Translations under genes and position numbers: made by a program
Part shown: positions 26,990 through 36,981 of the stretch, piece after piece
How the letters are laid out: each line of letters opens with the position of its first letter
How positions within the stretch are numbered: position 1 is the stretch's first letter
Origin: Mycolicibacterium crocinum
GTDB lineage: Bacteria; Actinomycetota; Actinomycetes; Mycobacteriales; Mycobacteriaceae
Direction: 5' to 3'
Length of the DNA stretch: 64,000 bases
Assembly: GCF_022370635.2 (NCBI RefSeq)
Contig: NZ_CP092362.2
Span: 2,294,001 to 2,358,000, forward strand
The notes under the pieces: model-generated
Database searches by the model: none
What the model saw: the letters and a program-made list of their open reading frames with translations, nothing else
Told to the model about the DNA's origin: nothing

Positions 26990-28417
26990 ATGCAGCATGT
27001 GAACGCCTACCGCGACGACGCGCTCGGCACCCTGGACGCCGTGGCCCTGGTCGACGCCCTCCGCACCGGTAAGGTCTCCCGCCCCGAATTGGTCGAGGCC
27101 GCCATTGCCCGCACCGAGCGGGTCAATCCGATCCTCAACGGGCTCGCGCATGAGACCTTCGAGCGGGCGCTGGCGCGCGCGTACGCGGGCGGCAGCGGCT
27201 TCTTCGACGGCGTCCCCACCTACATCAAGGACAACGTCGACGTCGAAGGCATGCCGACGATGCAGGGCACGGACGCCTGGCAGCCGCGGCCTCAGCCCGC
27301 GCACGGTGAGTTCGCGAGCCTCTATCTGTCTCTCGGTCTGGTGCCGCTGGGCAAGACCCAGCTCTCGGAATTCGGGTTCAGTGCCTCAGCGGAGCATCCG
27401 CGGCTGGGGGCGGTCCGCAACCCCTGGGACACCGACTTCACCGCCGGGGCGTCCTCGTCGGGCTCGGGTGCCTTCGTGGCCGCCGGCGTGGTGCCCATCG
27501 CCCATGCCAATGACGGCGGTGGGTCCATTCGAATTCCCGCCGCCTGCAACGGCTTGGTGGGCCTCAAGCCGTCTCGCGGCCGACTGCCGCTGGACAAGAT
27601 GACCCGGCAGATGCCGGTGCGCATCGTCAACGACGGGGTGCTGACCCGCAGCGTGCGTGACACTGCCGCGTTCTACCGTGAAGCCGAGCGCGTGTGGCGC
27701 AACCGCAAGCTGCCACCCATCGGCGCGGTCACCGGGCCCGGCACTACCCGGCTGCGAGTCGCCGTCGTGACCCAATCGGTGCTGCGGCAGGCTGCACCGA
27801 GCGTGCGCGACGCCACCCTCAAGACTGCGGAAGTGCTTGCCGGCCTTGGCCATAACGTCGAATACCTCGACCAGCCCCCGGTGCCGCGCTACTTCCTGGA
27901 CGACTTCCTCTTGTACTGGGCACTGTTGGCGATGACGCTGGTGCGCACCGGGCAGCGGACGTTCGGGGCGAGTTTCGACAAGACCAAGCTGGACAACCTC
28001 ACCCTCGGCCTCGACCGGTACGCCAGCCGCAACCTGCACAAGTTGCCGATCGCGATCACCCGCCTGCGCAGGCTGCGGCGCGTCACCGCTCGGCTCTATG
28101 AAACCTACGACGTGATCCTGATGCCCACGCTGGCCGAGGAAACGCCTCGCATCGGGCACCTGGACCCCACCGCGGACTACCAGCAGATCATCGACCGCCT
28201 GATCGACTGGGTGGCATTCACTCCGCTGCAGAACGCCACCGGTGAGCCCGCAATCTCGTTGCCACTGGCCCAATCGGCGTCCGGTATGCCGATGGGCATG
28301 ATGCTGGCCGGCCCGATCGGGCACGAACGCAGGTTGCTCGAGCTGGCCTACGAACTCGAGGCGGCACAGCCGTGGCCGCGCATCGACAACGCGCAGCAAC
28401 GCTCCCAGACACCTTGA
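26990..28417 (+). CDS. Amidase-signature family hydrolase (AmiC-type)
   Basis: The 475-residue enzyme has the Ser-Ser-Lys triad of amidases: the Lys in GVPTYIKDNVDVEG, the cis-Ser in TAGASSSGSGAFVAAG and the nucleophile in DGGGSIRIPAACNGLVGLKPSRG. These enzymes hydrolyse amides such as aliphatic or aryl carboxamides; substrate unknown. It matches the position of Rv2888c (amiC). I chose ATG 26990 (MQHVNAYRDDALGTLDAVALVDALRTG); the longer in-frame opening reads through the tsf terminator. TAGCGT at 26977-26982 could serve a leaderless start. Confidence 0.9.
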   Translation: MQHVNAYRDDALGTLDAVALVDALRTGKVSRPELVEAAIARTERVNPILNGLAHETFERALARAYAGGSGFFDGVPTYIKDNVDVEGMPTMQGTDAWQPRPQPAHGEFASLYLSLGLVPLGKTQLSEFGFSASAEHPRLGAVRNPWDTDFTAGASSSGSGAFVAAGVVPIAHANDGGGSIRIPAACNGLVGLKPSRGRLPLDKMTRQMPVRIVNDGVLTRSVRDTAAFYREAERVWRNRKLPPIGAVTGPGTTRLRVAVVTQSVLRQAAPSVRDATLKTAEVLAGLGHNVEYLDQPPVPRYFLDDFLLYWALLAMTLVRTGQRTFGASFDKTKLDNLTLGLDRYASRNLHKLPIAITRLRRLRRVTARLYETYDVILMPTLAEETPRIGHLDPTADYQQIIDRLIDWVAFTPLQNATGEPAISLPLAQSASGMPMGMMLAGPIGHERRLLELAYELEAAQPWPRIDNAQQRSQTP

Positions 28418-28499
28418 TTTAACAGCTCGGCTGCTCACGTAACTCGAGTGACATCCGCGGATTCGGTGGCCGAAACAGTGCACGCCGAATATTTTCGGT

Positions 28500-29669
28500 G
28501 TGGAAACCTCTTCCTCCACAACGATTTCGCGGCCATCGGTAATCGCCCCTGCTTCCGGGAACAAGACGTTCGTGCGTCTGCTCCGGTTCGTCTGGGCGAA
28601 CATCCGTCGACGGCCGGAGCGATTTGTGTTGTCGGTCCTCGGTATCGCGCTGGCGATCACATGCGTGACGGTGGTGCGCACGATCTCGTCGAGTTTCGCC
28701 ATCACCGGCGCCGATTCAGTGACCGACGTGATCGGTGGCGCACAGCTGTGGGCGGTGCCCGCTGCCGGTGTGCACTACGACAGCACCGTGCAGGCCCTCG
28801 TGGCCGACGGTCCGGCCCCGGCGATCGACGCCCCTGAGGGGTGGCGGGCGATCAAGACCCTGTCGGGGATCACCGACGTCAACGGGACCCCGGTCTCGTT
28901 ACGGGGCAATGACGAAAACCCAACCGGTGAAGCCACTTTGGGGGCAGCGGTGGCGCAGCGCCTGGGCCTGCGCGACGGCGACAGCATCACCGTTGGCGGC
29001 CAGAGCCTCGCGGTGCGGGTGCGTGGGCAGGGGGAGTCCGTCACGGTGTCGGCGCCATTGGCGCAGTCGGTGGTGGGCAGCAATGGCTGGTGGACGGTCT
29101 TCGCACCGCCCGGCCAGGAGAAGAGCCGCAGTCTCGGCACGACATTCGGTGATGCCGTCGGTATGCGGTCGACCTCCGATCCGTCGGTGAAGCCCGATCC
29201 GGCCGGCGCCGGACTGATCTATGACACGGTGGGCGGAACCGGCCCGCTGACATTCGATCAGAAATTCTCGGCGCTGTTCTCCGGCAAGGTGACCAGCTCG
29301 ACGCTGGGCATCATCTCGATCATCGGCCTGGTCCTCGGCTTCATCATCGCAGTGTCGTCCTTCCTCGCGGCCGTGCAGGAACGCCGGCGGGAATTCGGCA
29401 TCATGTCCAGCATCGGACTGGCCGACGAGGTGCTCTATTTCTTCCTCGTGGAATCCGCGGTGGTGTTCGTGGCCGCCTATGCGCTGGGTGTGTTGACTGC
29501 GGGAATCGCTGTGTGGCTGGTGATTCCGGGCATCGCCACTCCGGTGGCCTGGCTGCAGGCAGCCGGGATGGTCGCGGGGTTCCTGCCCGCGATGTCGATC
29601 GTCGGCGCGCTGATACCCGTGCACCGCCTCCTTCAAAACCGTCCGGTCGACCTGCTTGGAGCGCGCTGA
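28500..29669 (+). CDS. FtsX/MacB-like ABC transporter permease
   Basis: The 389-residue protein has the FtsX-like plan. A helix near residues 40-60 (FVLSVLGIALAITCVTVV) is followed by an extracytoplasmic domain of about 200 residues, then three helices (about 270-300, 320-345, 355-378). SGKVTSSTLGIISIIGLVLGFIIAVSSFLAAVQERRREFGIMSSIG is the conserved permease core. It couples to the ATPase two genes downstream. The GTG start at 28500 is preceded by no strong Shine-Dalgarno. Its TGA overlaps the next ATG. Likely exports or senses a lipid, peptide or drug. Confidence 0.85.
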   Translation: METSSSTTISRPSVIAPASGNKTFVRLLRFVWANIRRRPERFVLSVLGIALAITCVTVVRTISSSFAITGADSVTDVIGGAQLWAVPAAGVHYDSTVQALVADGPAPAIDAPEGWRAIKTLSGITDVNGTPVSLRGNDENPTGEATLGAAVAQRLGLRDGDSITVGGQSLAVRVRGQGESVTVSAPLAQSVVGSNGWWTVFAPPGQEKSRSLGTTFGDAVGMRSTSDPSVKPDPAGAGLIYDTVGGTGPLTFDQKFSALFSGKVTSSTLGIISIIGLVLGFIIAVSSFLAAVQERRREFGIMSSIGLADEVLYFFLVESAVVFVAAYALGVLTAGIAVWLVIPGIATPVAWLQAAGMVAGFLPAMSIVGALIPVHRLLQNRPVDLLGAR

Positions 29670-30235
29670 TGATCACGTTCGGACTCTCCTACGGATGGCT
29701 GGCGGCGCGTCGGCGGGTTCGCGAGATGGTGCTGCCGATCGTCACCACCGCGACGGGCGCGTTCCTCGTGGTGATCGTCTTCGGGATGTCCGCGGGCATC
29801 GGAGAACAGTCGGCCTCGCTCGGCCATGCCGGTGAGATCGGCCGTGCGGTCATCCTGATCGCCATCACCGTGCTGCTGGTCGGTGTCGTCGAAGTCGCCG
29901 TGGCCACCACCCGCACGATCGCGCACCGCACCCGCGAACTCGGGGTGCTCGGCGCCACCGGAGTGCCGCGCCGGCCCGTCATCGCCGCGCTGCTGGTCGA
30001 ACCGGCGGTGGCGGCCACCCTCGGCGCGCTGGTCGGCGTGGTGCTGGCGGTCGTGGCCGCGCTCGTCATGGGCGCTCTCGGTCTGGTGCCCACCGGCGTC
30101 TCGGCGACCGGCCTCGCATTCGGTGCGGCGATCGCCGTCGCCGTCAGCATCCTCGCCGCCTCGGCGACCAGTGTCATCCCCACGTGGAACGCGGCGTCGC
30201 GTCCCCCCGTCCACTCCCTGTCGACCGGAGGTTAG
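29669..30235 (+). CDS. Short FtsX-like ABC permease lacking the extracytoplasmic domain
   Basis: The 188-residue protein has four helices (about 20-42, 55-78, 105-130, 140-165) but no large loop between the first two. The motif HRTRELGVLGATGVPRRPVIAALLVEPAVAATLG is the FtsX permease core found also in its larger partner. Pairing a full permease with this compact one gives an asymmetric transporter. ATG 29669 overlaps the previous stop (TGATG), so the two permeases should be made together. The ATPase gene follows after two bases. Confidence 0.8.
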   Translation: MITFGLSYGWLAARRRVREMVLPIVTTATGAFLVVIVFGMSAGIGEQSASLGHAGEIGRAVILIAITVLLVGVVEVAVATTRTIAHRTRELGVLGATGVPRRPVIAALLVEPAVAATLGALVGVVLAVVAALVMGALGLVPTGVSATGLAFGAAIAVAVSILAASATSVIPTWNAASRPPVHSLSTGG

Positions 30236-30237
30236 AC

Positions 30238-30960
30238 ATGACCGCAGTCGAAGATGCCGTTCCCGACGTCGCATCGGTGACCGACCCGTCGCCGGTGATC
30301 GAGATCAGCGACGTATGGAAGCTGCACAAGCTCGGCGACGAAGTCGTCAAAGCGCTGATCGCCGCCGAATTGACCGTGATGCCAGGCGAATTCGTCTGCC
30401 TCATGGGACCCAGCGGAAGCGGCAAGTCGACGCTGCTGAACATCATCGGCGGCCTGGACCGCCCGACGAAGGGCTCGGTGCTGATCGCCGGCCGCGACAC
30501 CGCCAGGCTTACTGAAAGCCAGTTCGCGGCATTGCGGCACGACACCATCGGGTTCATCTTCCAGAGCTACAACCTGATCCCGTTCTTGTCCGCGGTGGAA
30601 AACGTCGAGCTGCCACTGATGTTCGAGCCCTACGACCGCAAAGCGTTGCGCCAGCGGGCGCTGGAGCTCCTCGACCTGGTCGGCTTGAGCCACCGGGTGC
30701 ACCACCAGCCGACCAAGATGTCGGGCGGCGAGCAGCAGCGCACCGCGATCGCGCGGTCACTGATCAGCAACCCGACGCTCGTACTGGCCGACGAACCGAC
30801 TGCGAACCTGGACCACCGCACGGGGGAGACGGTGGTGCGCATGCTGCGTGACCTGTGCTCGACACTGGGCGTCACGGTCGTCGCCAGCACCCACGATCCC
30901 ACGGTGGCCGATGAAGCGAGCCGTGTCGTCCGGATGAGAGACGGACAAATCATCAACTGA
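30238..30960 (+). CDS. ABC transporter ATP-binding protein, LolD/MacB type
   Basis: The 240-residue ATPase has Walker A GPSGSGKST (about residues 55-63), Q-loop FIFQSYNLIPF, signature MSGGEQQRTAIARSL, Walker B LVLADEPTANLDHRTG and the switch His in ASTHDPTVAD. The Q-loop and LPLMFEP segment place it in the MacB/LolD branch that powers FtsX-like permeases, matching the two genes upstream. Start ATG 30238 is two bases after the permease stop, with GGAGGTTAG as RBS. An in-frame upstream opening is a shadow of the permease gene. Confidence 0.92.
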   Translation: MTAVEDAVPDVASVTDPSPVIEISDVWKLHKLGDEVVKALIAAELTVMPGEFVCLMGPSGSGKSTLLNIIGGLDRPTKGSVLIAGRDTARLTESQFAALRHDTIGFIFQSYNLIPFLSAVENVELPLMFEPYDRKALRQRALELLDLVGLSHRVHHQPTKMSGGEQQRTAIARSLISNPTLVLADEPTANLDHRTGETVVRMLRDLCSTLGVTVVASTHDPTVADEASRVVRMRDGQIIN

Positions 30961-30986
30961 TCCACAAGGATTGGGAGTAAACACGT

Positions 30987-32507
30987 ATGACGCAACAAAT
31001 GGACGCGCCGGCGTCTGCTGGGCGTGACAAGCTGCTCACCACAGAGCTCGTCCCCGAGCAGGTGCTGCCGAAGGTGATGACGACCTTCGGGCTCACCGCC
31101 ACCTACGTCTTCATCATCTGCTGGATCACCGGCTCGTCGATCATGGCGGCCGGCGGCTGGACCGCCATCCCGATGTGGATACTCGGCATCCTCACCTTCC
31201 TCATCCCCGCGGGCATGGCGGTCGCCGAACTCGGCAACCTGTGGCCCGGCGAAGGTGGTGTCTACATCTGGGCGACCCGAACCATGGGCGAAACCTGGGG
31301 ATTCATCGGCGGCTACCTGTCGTGGATTCCGGTGGTACTCAACTCCGCATCCTCACCGGCGATCATCCTGCAGTTCCTGCTGCTGGCCTTCCACGCCGAA
31401 CTGGGCCTGACGCTGTCGATCATCCTGCAGGTGGCGTTGCTGTGGGCCGTCATCGGCTTGGCGCTGGCGAAACTCGCTGCCAACCAACGCATCATGAACA
31501 CCGTGTTCGTCGTCTACTGGGCGCTGACCGCGGTCATCTTCATCGCCGGCGTCATCTATGCGTTCCGCAATGGCTCGGCCCAGCCGTTCACTGCGCACGC
31601 CGCGCTGGTACCCGACTTCGCCGGTGCCGGCTTCCTGTACGGCACCGTGCTGCTCTATCTGGTCGGCGTCGAGACGCCCTACAACATGGGTGCGGAGTTC
31701 CTCTCCGTGCGTAAGAGCGGCCCGAAGATGGTGGTGTACGGATCGATTGCGCTGATCCTGATTTACCTGCTCACCACGCTCGGCACCGTGATGGTGCTGC
31801 CGGCCGATCAGGTCGACCCGGTCACCGGCGTCATCGGGATGCTCGGGACAGCTGCGCCCAAGGGCGTGATGGAAGTGGCTGCCGTCGTGCTGGCCTGCAT
31901 CGTCTTCGTGGCGCTGATGAGCTACCAGGTCACGTATTCGCGGTTGATCTTCGTCTCCGGCCTGGAGCGTCACCTGCCGCGCATCTTCACCCACCTCAAC
32001 CCGCGCACGCGCAACCCGGTCACCGCGGTGCTGATCCAGGGCGTGCTCTCCTCGCTGCTGATCGTCGGGCTGTACTCGCAGAGCAGCATGGCCAACGTCA
32101 CGGTGTTCCTGCAGGGCGGTCTGTCCATCGCCTGGCTGATCTCGGGGTTCTTCTTCCTGGTCCCGGTCATCATCGCGCGCAAGAAGTACGCCGATCGCTA
32201 TGCCGCCGAGAAGTTCTGGCGTATCCCCGGTGGAATGGTCGGGGTGTGGATCACGATCGTCATCGGTTCGCTCGGCACGATCGGCGGTGTGTACTACTCG
32301 TTCGCCAAATCGTGGATCAAGGACGTGCCCGACAGCACCTGGATGGTGTGGACCGGCAGCATCGCGGCGGGCATGTTCGCCCTCGGCGTGGTCGTCTACA
32401 TCTTCGGCCGGCGATCAGCACACAAGATGACCTCCGAAGACGCACTGGCCCATCTGGCCGTGCTGGATCTCAAAAAATCCGAAACATCAAGCCCTGAGGC
32501 GGTTTAG
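30987..32507 (+). CDS. APC-superfamily amino-acid/polyamine permease
   Basis: The 506-residue permease has about twelve helices. Helix 1 contains FGLTATYVFIICWITGSSIMAAGGW and the loop EGGVYIWATRTMGETWGFIGGYLSWIP is typical of amino-acid/glutamate-GABA type APC carriers. Its stop is five bases before a copper amine oxidase gene, strongly suggesting that it imports the amine that the oxidase consumes. It starts 26 bases after the ABC ATPase, so all five genes may share one transcript. Substrate identity is inference from context. Confidence 0.88.
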   Translation: MTQQMDAPASAGRDKLLTTELVPEQVLPKVMTTFGLTATYVFIICWITGSSIMAAGGWTAIPMWILGILTFLIPAGMAVAELGNLWPGEGGVYIWATRTMGETWGFIGGYLSWIPVVLNSASSPAIILQFLLLAFHAELGLTLSIILQVALLWAVIGLALAKLAANQRIMNTVFVVYWALTAVIFIAGVIYAFRNGSAQPFTAHAALVPDFAGAGFLYGTVLLYLVGVETPYNMGAEFLSVRKSGPKMVVYGSIALILIYLLTTLGTVMVLPADQVDPVTGVIGMLGTAAPKGVMEVAAVVLACIVFVALMSYQVTYSRLIFVSGLERHLPRIFTHLNPRTRNPVTAVLIQGVLSSLLIVGLYSQSSMANVTVFLQGGLSIAWLISGFFFLVPVIIARKKYADRYAAEKFWRIPGGMVGVWITIVIGSLGTIGGVYYSFAKSWIKDVPDSTWMVWTGSIAAGMFALGVVVYIFGRRSAHKMTSEDALAHLAVLDLKKSETSSPEAV

Positions 32508-32512
32508 CTCGA

Positions 32513-34492
32513 ATGACCATGGACAGCACCGTGCTGAGCACGGCAACGACCGATGACCGTGCCGGTTACCCTCTGGACCCCCTCAGCGGGGCCGAAATCC
32601 AGGCAGCGGCCACGATCGTCAAAGAATCCGACTATGCCACTCCGACACTGAAGTTCGTGATGATCCAGCTCGCCGAGCCGGACAAGAACGAGCAGTTGAC
32701 CTTCGAGTCGCTGACCGATGTGCCGCGGCGCGCGTTCTGCACCATGTACGACGCCGCAGCCAAGCTCGTCTACGAATCGGTCGTCGACATCGGTGCCCGG
32801 GTGGTGGAGTCCTGGACCGCGATTCCCGGGCGTTTCCCGTCGTATCTGGTCGAGCACATGACGGGAGTGGAGGAGGTGGTCCGCGCCGATCCGCGGTGGC
32901 AGGAGGCAATGCTCAAGCGCGGCATCACCGACTTCGACCTGGCCATGATCGACCCCTGGCCCGCCGGCTATTACGGTGCGCAGGACCACTACGAGAATTC
33001 GCCGCTGATCTGCCGGCCGTTGACGTTCATGCGAGCCGCGCCATCCGAGCACGGCTACGCGCGCCCGGTCGAAGGGGTGATCGTCACCTTCGACCTCGAC
33101 ACCATGACGGTGCTCGACGTCGAGGACCACGGCGTCGTTCCGCTACCGCCCAAGGCGGGCAACTACTCGGCGCAATTCATGTTCGACGCCGACAACCGGC
33201 CGGCGTTCACCGAGTTTCGTGACGATGTCAAGACCATCGAGATCACCCAGCCGGACGGGCCGAGCTTCACCGTCGACGGCTGGAAGGTGCAGTGGCAGAA
33301 GTGGTCTCTGCGTGTCGGTTTCAACCCGCGCGAGGGATTGACGCTTCACGAGGTGACCTATACCGACCGGGGTGAGACCCGTCCCATCCTGTACCGGGGA
33401 TCGCTCTCGGAAATGGTGGTGCCCTACGGCGACACGTCGCCAACCCACTGGAACAAGAACGTGTTCGACATGGGTGAAGTGGGCATGGGGTTCTCGGCCA
33501 ACCCGCTGACGTTGGGCTGCGACTGCCTGGGAGAGATCTTCTACTTCGACGGCACCGTCAACGATTCCGACGGCAACGCGGTGACGATCCCGAACGCGAT
33601 CTGCATGCACGAGGAGGATTACGGAATCTCCTGGAAACACACGGATTTCCGTACCGGTGAGGTCGAGGTCCGGCGCTCACGGCGGCTCGTCGTGTCGATG
33701 ATCTGCACCGTGGGCAACTACGAGTACGGATTCTTCTGGTATTTCTACAACGACGCGTCGATCGAGGTCGAGGTCAAACTCTCCGGCGTGCTCACCACAG
33801 GTGCGGTCGAGGACGGCGAGTCGCCGCGGTGGGGCAAGCTCGTCGCCCCGGGCATCTATGGTCCGAACCACCAGCACTTCTTCAACTTCCGACTCGACAT
33901 GACCGTCGACGGTGCGAAAAACAGTGTCTACGAGGTGGATTCGGTTGTGGAGCCCGATCCGGAGCTCAACCCACACAAGAACGCCTGGATCACCAAGGAC
34001 ACGTTGGTCGCCTCGGAAGCCGAAGGCGCCCGGGACTGGAACTGGAACACCGGCCGGTACTGGAAGGTCACCAACCCGTCCAAGAAGAACGAACTCGGCA
34101 GCCCGGTGGCCTACAAGCTGGTGCCGCGAGAGATCGTTCCGGTGATGGTGCAGGAAGGCTCCTACATCTACGACCGGGCGAAATTCGTCCAGCACAACCT
34201 GTGGGTGACGAAGTACGACCCGGCCGAGAAGTTCGCCGCCGGCGATTACATGTATCAGTCGGCGGACGCCCAGGGGCTGCCAGAGTTCGTCGCCGACGAC
34301 GCTCCGCTGGACGACACCGATGTGGTGCTGTGGTACACCCTCGGCGCTCACCACATCGTCCGGCCGGAGGACTGGCCGGTGATGCCGTGCGCGTACGTGG
34401 GTTTCCATCTGAAGCCGATCGGCTTCTTCGACGGCAACCCCGCGCTGGACCTGCCGCCGTCACCGCCGAAGGCGTGCCACGCCCATCACTGA
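32513..34492 (+). CDS. Copper-containing primary amine oxidase
   Basis: The 659-residue enzyme oxidises primary amines to aldehyde, ammonia and hydrogen peroxide. The topaquinone precursor is Tyr403 in GNYEYGF (consensus Asn-Tyr-Asp/Glu-Tyr). Copper ligands are His453 and His455 in NHQHFFNF and His614 in HHIVRPEDWPVMP, with spacing matching Arthrobacter amine oxidases. The substrate-channel segment YRGSLSEMVVPYGD carries the likely catalytic Asp. No signal peptide is visible, so it is probably cytosolic, as in related actinobacteria. A second ATG at 32519 is an alternative start. It follows the permease by five bases; marR converges after a 17-base gap. Confidence 0.95.
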   Translation: MTMDSTVLSTATTDDRAGYPLDPLSGAEIQAAATIVKESDYATPTLKFVMIQLAEPDKNEQLTFESLTDVPRRAFCTMYDAAAKLVYESVVDIGARVVESWTAIPGRFPSYLVEHMTGVEEVVRADPRWQEAMLKRGITDFDLAMIDPWPAGYYGAQDHYENSPLICRPLTFMRAAPSEHGYARPVEGVIVTFDLDTMTVLDVEDHGVVPLPPKAGNYSAQFMFDADNRPAFTEFRDDVKTIEITQPDGPSFTVDGWKVQWQKWSLRVGFNPREGLTLHEVTYTDRGETRPILYRGSLSEMVVPYGDTSPTHWNKNVFDMGEVGMGFSANPLTLGCDCLGEIFYFDGTVNDSDGNAVTIPNAICMHEEDYGISWKHTDFRTGEVEVRRSRRLVVSMICTVGNYEYGFFWYFYNDASIEVEVKLSGVLTTGAVEDGESPRWGKLVAPGIYGPNHQHFFNFRLDMTVDGAKNSVYEVDSVVEPDPELNPHKNAWITKDTLVASEAEGARDWNWNTGRYWKVTNPSKKNELGSPVAYKLVPREIVPVMVQEGSYIYDRAKFVQHNLWVTKYDPAEKFAAGDYMYQSADAQGLPEFVADDAPLDDTDVVLWYTLGAHHIVRPEDWPVMPCAYVGFHLKPIGFFDGNPALDLPPSPPKACHAHH

Positions 34493-34509
34493 GGCAGCCG
34501 GCGGCTGAT

Positions 34510-34932
34510 CTAGCGTGACCCGAGGGCGGCGAGAATCGTTCGGAATTCTCGCCGCTGCTCGGGGGACAGGTCGACCATCAGCCGCTGCTCGGCCGCGCGT
34601 ACTCCGGTGTCGGTGCGCTCCAACAGCTCCACACCCGAGCGGGTCAGCTTCGCGGGCAGCGAGCGTCCCGACGCCACGGTGTCCGGGCGAGTGACCAGCC
34701 CGCGTTCCTCGAGGCTGCGCAGCACCATGTTCATCGCCTGTGGCGACACTCCGGTGTCGCGGGCCAGTTCAGCGTTGGAGCGGTCGGGGAACCGGGACAG
34801 AATTCGCATGCAGATGTATTGCGGGAACGAGAGGCCGGCCGGTTCGAGCGCGGTGGTGCTCACTTCGGCGCGCAGCGCGGAGGCCACCCGGTGCAGCAGG
34901 TAGCCCAGCGGCTCGTCGTGACCTGCACCCAT
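34510..34932 (-). CDS. MarR-family regulator (Rv2887-type)
   Basis: The 140-residue winged-helix protein has the MarR core SNAELARDTGVSPQAMNMVLRSLEERGLV (recognition helix about 60-75) and wing segment RPDTVASGRSLPAKLTRSG. N-terminus MGAGHDEPLGYLLHRVASALRAEVS matches the Rv2887 group. In M. tuberculosis Rv2887 represses a drug-methylating methyltransferase gene (Rv0560c), and its loss causes resistance. Here it is divergent from a methyltransferase gene. The ATG at 34932 lies inside the first operator palindrome and no RBS is visible, so the mRNA is probably leaderless. Confidence 0.9.
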   Translation of the reverse strand: MGAGHDEPLGYLLHRVASALRAEVSTTALEPAGLSFPQYICMRILSRFPDRSNAELARDTGVSPQAMNMVLRSLEERGLVTRPDTVASGRSLPAKLTRSGVELLERTDTGVRAAEQRLMVDLSPEQRREFRTILAALGSR

Positions 34933-34967
34933 GTCAAGTATATTGACATATATCAACTTCGTTGATA
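34932..34967. promoter_or_regulatory. Two tandem MarR-type operators between marR and methyltransferase
   Basis: Two perfect 17-bp dyads lie side by side. TGTCAA/TTGACA surrounds GTATA (34932-34948) and TATCAAC/GTTGATA surrounds TTC (34951-34967). Their centres are 19 bp apart, about two helical turns, and they share the half-site TCAA. TTGACA at 34943-34948 is also a perfect minus-35 toward the methyltransferase, so bound MarR would block it directly and also cover the marR start. Confidence 0.78.
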
Positions 34968-34968
34968 G

Positions 34969-35655
<687 letters not shown>

Positions 35656-35681
35656 GAGCCGGGTGTCGTAGTCTCACCGAC

Positions 35682-36035
35682 ATGGAACTACTACGCCATG
35701 TAGTTGTGCTGGTGCACATCGTCGGGTTCGCCGTCACGTTCGGCGCCTGGGCGGCCGAGGCGGCGGCTCGACGCTTTCGCACCACCAGGTTGATGGACTA
35801 CGGCCTGCTGATCTCACTGCTCACCGGTGTGGCGCTGGCCGCGCCGTGGCCGGCCGGAATTGTCTTGAACTACCCAAAAATTGGGGTCAAGCTCGCCATC
35901 CTCGTGCTGATCGGCGGTCTGCTCGGAATGGGCAACGCCCGCCAGCGCCGCACCGGGGAGCCCGTGCCGCGTCCGGTCTTCGCCTCGATCGGGGTCTTAT
36001 CGTTCGCCGCGGCGGGTATCGCTGTGCTGTGGTGA
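35682..36035 (+). CDS. Small four-helix membrane protein
   Basis: The 117-residue protein has four hydrophobic helices (about 5-25, 40-55, 68-84, 98-115). The first carries HVVVLVHIVGFAVTFGAWAAEAAARRFR, with a conserved-looking His-Ile-x-Gly. The pattern resembles DUF2269-like or Fe-S-associated membrane proteins, but I do not assign a function. It lies between the methyltransferase and pyrH and starts 26 bases after the former, so co-transcription with it is possible. Confidence 0.7.
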   Translation: MELLRHVVVLVHIVGFAVTFGAWAAEAAARRFRTTRLMDYGLLISLLTGVALAAPWPAGIVLNYPKIGVKLAILVLIGGLLGMGNARQRRTGEPVPRPVFASIGVLSFAAAGIAVLW

Positions 36036-36159
36036 CGTGCGCACCAGGCACAACCCGGGAAATCGGCAGTTGGCGCGATGAGGCAGGATGGAAGTGCCGT
36101 CCCGAATGTCGCCGGGATGGCACTCTCATGCCAGGAGTCCGACTAGTCCGAGGAGTCTG

Positions 36160-36921
36160 ATGGGGGAGACGGCCAGCAGCAACGGTGCCGACGCGACGCC
36201 TTCGCGGGAGATCCGCCCGCAGTATCGGCGGGTGCTGCTCAAGCTCGGTGGGGAGATGTTCGGCGGCGGCTCGGTCGGGCTCGATCCCGACGTCGTCGCC
36301 CTCGTCGCCCGCCAGATCGCGGAGGTGGTGCGCAGCGGCGTGCAGGTCGCGGTCGTGATCGGCGGCGGCAACTTCTTCCGCGGTGCACAGCTGCAGCAGC
36401 GCGGCATGGAACGCACCCGCTCGGACTACATGGGCATGCTGGGTACGGTGATGAACAGCCTTGCGCTGCAAGACTTCCTGGAGAAGGAAGGCATCGTCAC
36501 CCGAGTGCAGACCGCCATCACCATGGGCCAGGTCGCCGAGCCCTACATCCCGCTGCGCGCGGTTCGCCACCTCGAGAAGGGCCGGGTCGTCATCTTCGGC
36601 GCCGGCATCGGACTGCCCTACTTCTCCACCGACACCACCGCCGCGCAGCGCGCCCTGGAAATCCGCGCCGACATCGTGTTGATGGCCAAGGCGGTCGACG
36701 GCGTCTTCACCGCCGACCCGCGCCAGGACCCGGAGGCGCAGATGCTCACCGAGATCACCCACCGCGAGGTCATCGATCGCGGCCTGCAGGTGGCCGACGC
36801 GACGGCGTTCAGCTTGTGCATGGACAACGGCATGCCGATCCTGGTCTTCAACCTGCTCACCGACGGGAATATCGCCCGGGCGGTCGCAGGTGAGAAGATC
36901 GGAACTCTGGTCAGCGGCTGA
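36160..36921 (+). CDS. pyrH: Uridylate kinase
   Basis: The 253-residue enzyme phosphorylates UMP. Motifs are [15 protein letters not shown] (nucleotide-binding loop), [37 protein letters not shown] (UMP site), [15 protein letters not shown] and [22 protein letters not shown] 36160 follows AGGAG at 36151-36155; an upstream in-frame ATG at 36088 gives no family similarity. It opens the pyrH-frr-cdsA-rlmN cluster, with frr 60 bases downstream. Confidence 0.97.
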   Translation: MGETASSNGADATPSREIRPQYRRVLLKLGGEMFGGGSVGLDPDVVALVARQIAEVVRSGVQVAVVIGGGNFFRGAQLQQRGMERTRSDYMGMLGTVMNSLALQDFLEKEGIVTRVQTAITMGQVAEPYIPLRAVRHLEKGRVVIFGAGIGLPYFSTDTTAAQRALEIRADIVLMAKAVDGVFTADPRQDPEAQMLTEITHREVIDRGLQVADATAFSLCMDNGMPILVFNLLTDGNIARAVAGEKIGTLVSG

Positions 36922-36981
36922 GGAGGACCAATTGATTCCGCCGACGACGATGCAGAGCGAAGCGATGAGGAGGAGTGGCGC

